Assembly (NCBI GenBank): GCA_001556025.1
Contig: LSIB01000131.1
Coordinates: 1-23,538, forward strand
Direction: 5' to 3'
Source: Rhizobiales bacterium CCH3-A5
Lineage (GTDB): Bacteria; Pseudomonadota; Alphaproteobacteria; Rhizobiales; Beijerinckiaceae
DNA: 23,538 nt
The notes beneath the pieces were generated by a model. That model was not told the DNA's origin and did not search any database. It saw only the letters and a program-made list of their open reading frames with translations. Below, in pieces: positions 23,438 to 23,538 of this stretch. Numbering within the stretch: position 1 is the stretch's first letter; every line of letters begins with the position of its first letter. Position numbers and translations under genes: made by a program.

Positions 23438-23538
23438 TCAGAACTCCTCCCAGCCTGCGTCGCCTCGGCCGTTCGAAACCCGTTTGGCCGGCGCGCGCAT
23501 GGGTGCAGGCGCGGGTGCGGCGCGGCTCTGGGCGAAGG
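23438..23538 (-). CDS. C-terminal end of a methyl-accepting chemotaxis protein (partial)
   Basis: Only the last 33 codons are inside the window; the gene continues beyond 23538. The tail is rich in Ala and Pro, then reads PAKRVSNGRGDAGWEEF. This closely parallels the end of the receptor at 329-2995 ([18 protein letters not shown]). The final GWEEF fits the xWxxF tether for CheR or CheB. The identification rests on this tail similarity alone, so the sensor type is unknown. Confidence 0.75.
   Translation of the reverse strand, partial: FAQSRAAPAPAPMRAPAKRVSNGRGDAGWEEF

Overview
The window reads as a high-GC alphaproteobacterial chromosome segment, most like Hyphomicrobiales (Rhizobium, Bradyrhizobium, Bosea or Methylobacterium type). 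The basis is the fixNOQPGHIS-type gene order, an FnrN/FnrL-type regulator with a C-x2-C-x7-C cluster, and rhizobial-style anaeroboxes. The genus is inference. No tRNA, rRNA, CRISPR, insertion sequence or phage gene was seen.

Layout. Positions 1-328 hold no gene I can support, only a strong hairpin. From 329 to 7038 lies a sensory block: a membrane PAS chemoreceptor (minus strand), a divergent PAS-domain protein of unknown output, a soluble globin-coupled chemoreceptor, a small unknown protein and a tandem universal stress protein. From 7084 to 9840 are hemN and a GNAT-like gene (both minus) and the divergent fnr-type regulator. From 9979 to 17909 is a complete cbb3 oxidase locus, ccoNOQPGHIS, covering structural subunits and the assembly and copper-loading factors. 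From 17890 to 22191 a minus-strand operon runs cheW, REC-HD-GYP, a secreted molybdopterin-oxidoreductase-fold protein and a hybrid histidine kinase with HPt. A second, cysteine-cluster-free Crp/Fnr regulator (22688-23359) and the 3' end of another chemoreceptor (23438 onward) close the window.

How it works together. Seven FNR/FixK-type palindromes (TTGAT-N4-ATCAA or close variants) sit in intergenic gaps at 3084, 4076, 5724, 8468, 9020, 9890 and 22380. Three of them are the identical 14-mer TTGATCTGAATCAA. They suggest that the FnrN-type regulator links low-oxygen respiration (cbb3 oxidase), oxygen-independent haem synthesis (HemN), stress protection (Usp) and behaviour (globin and PAS receptors, possibly CheW and c-di-GMP turnover) into one low-oxygen regulon. 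This is inference from sequence sites and gene families.

Main oddities. (1) The start of ccoO is out of frame with its body by one base. (2) The secreted molybdopterin-fold protein has no cysteine after its signal peptide, so it probably has no canonical molybdenum ligand and may serve as a sensor partner for the neighbouring kinase. (3) The oxygen-sensing globin receptor has a perfect anaerobox in front of it. (4) About 500 bases around the 22380 box have no convincing gene.
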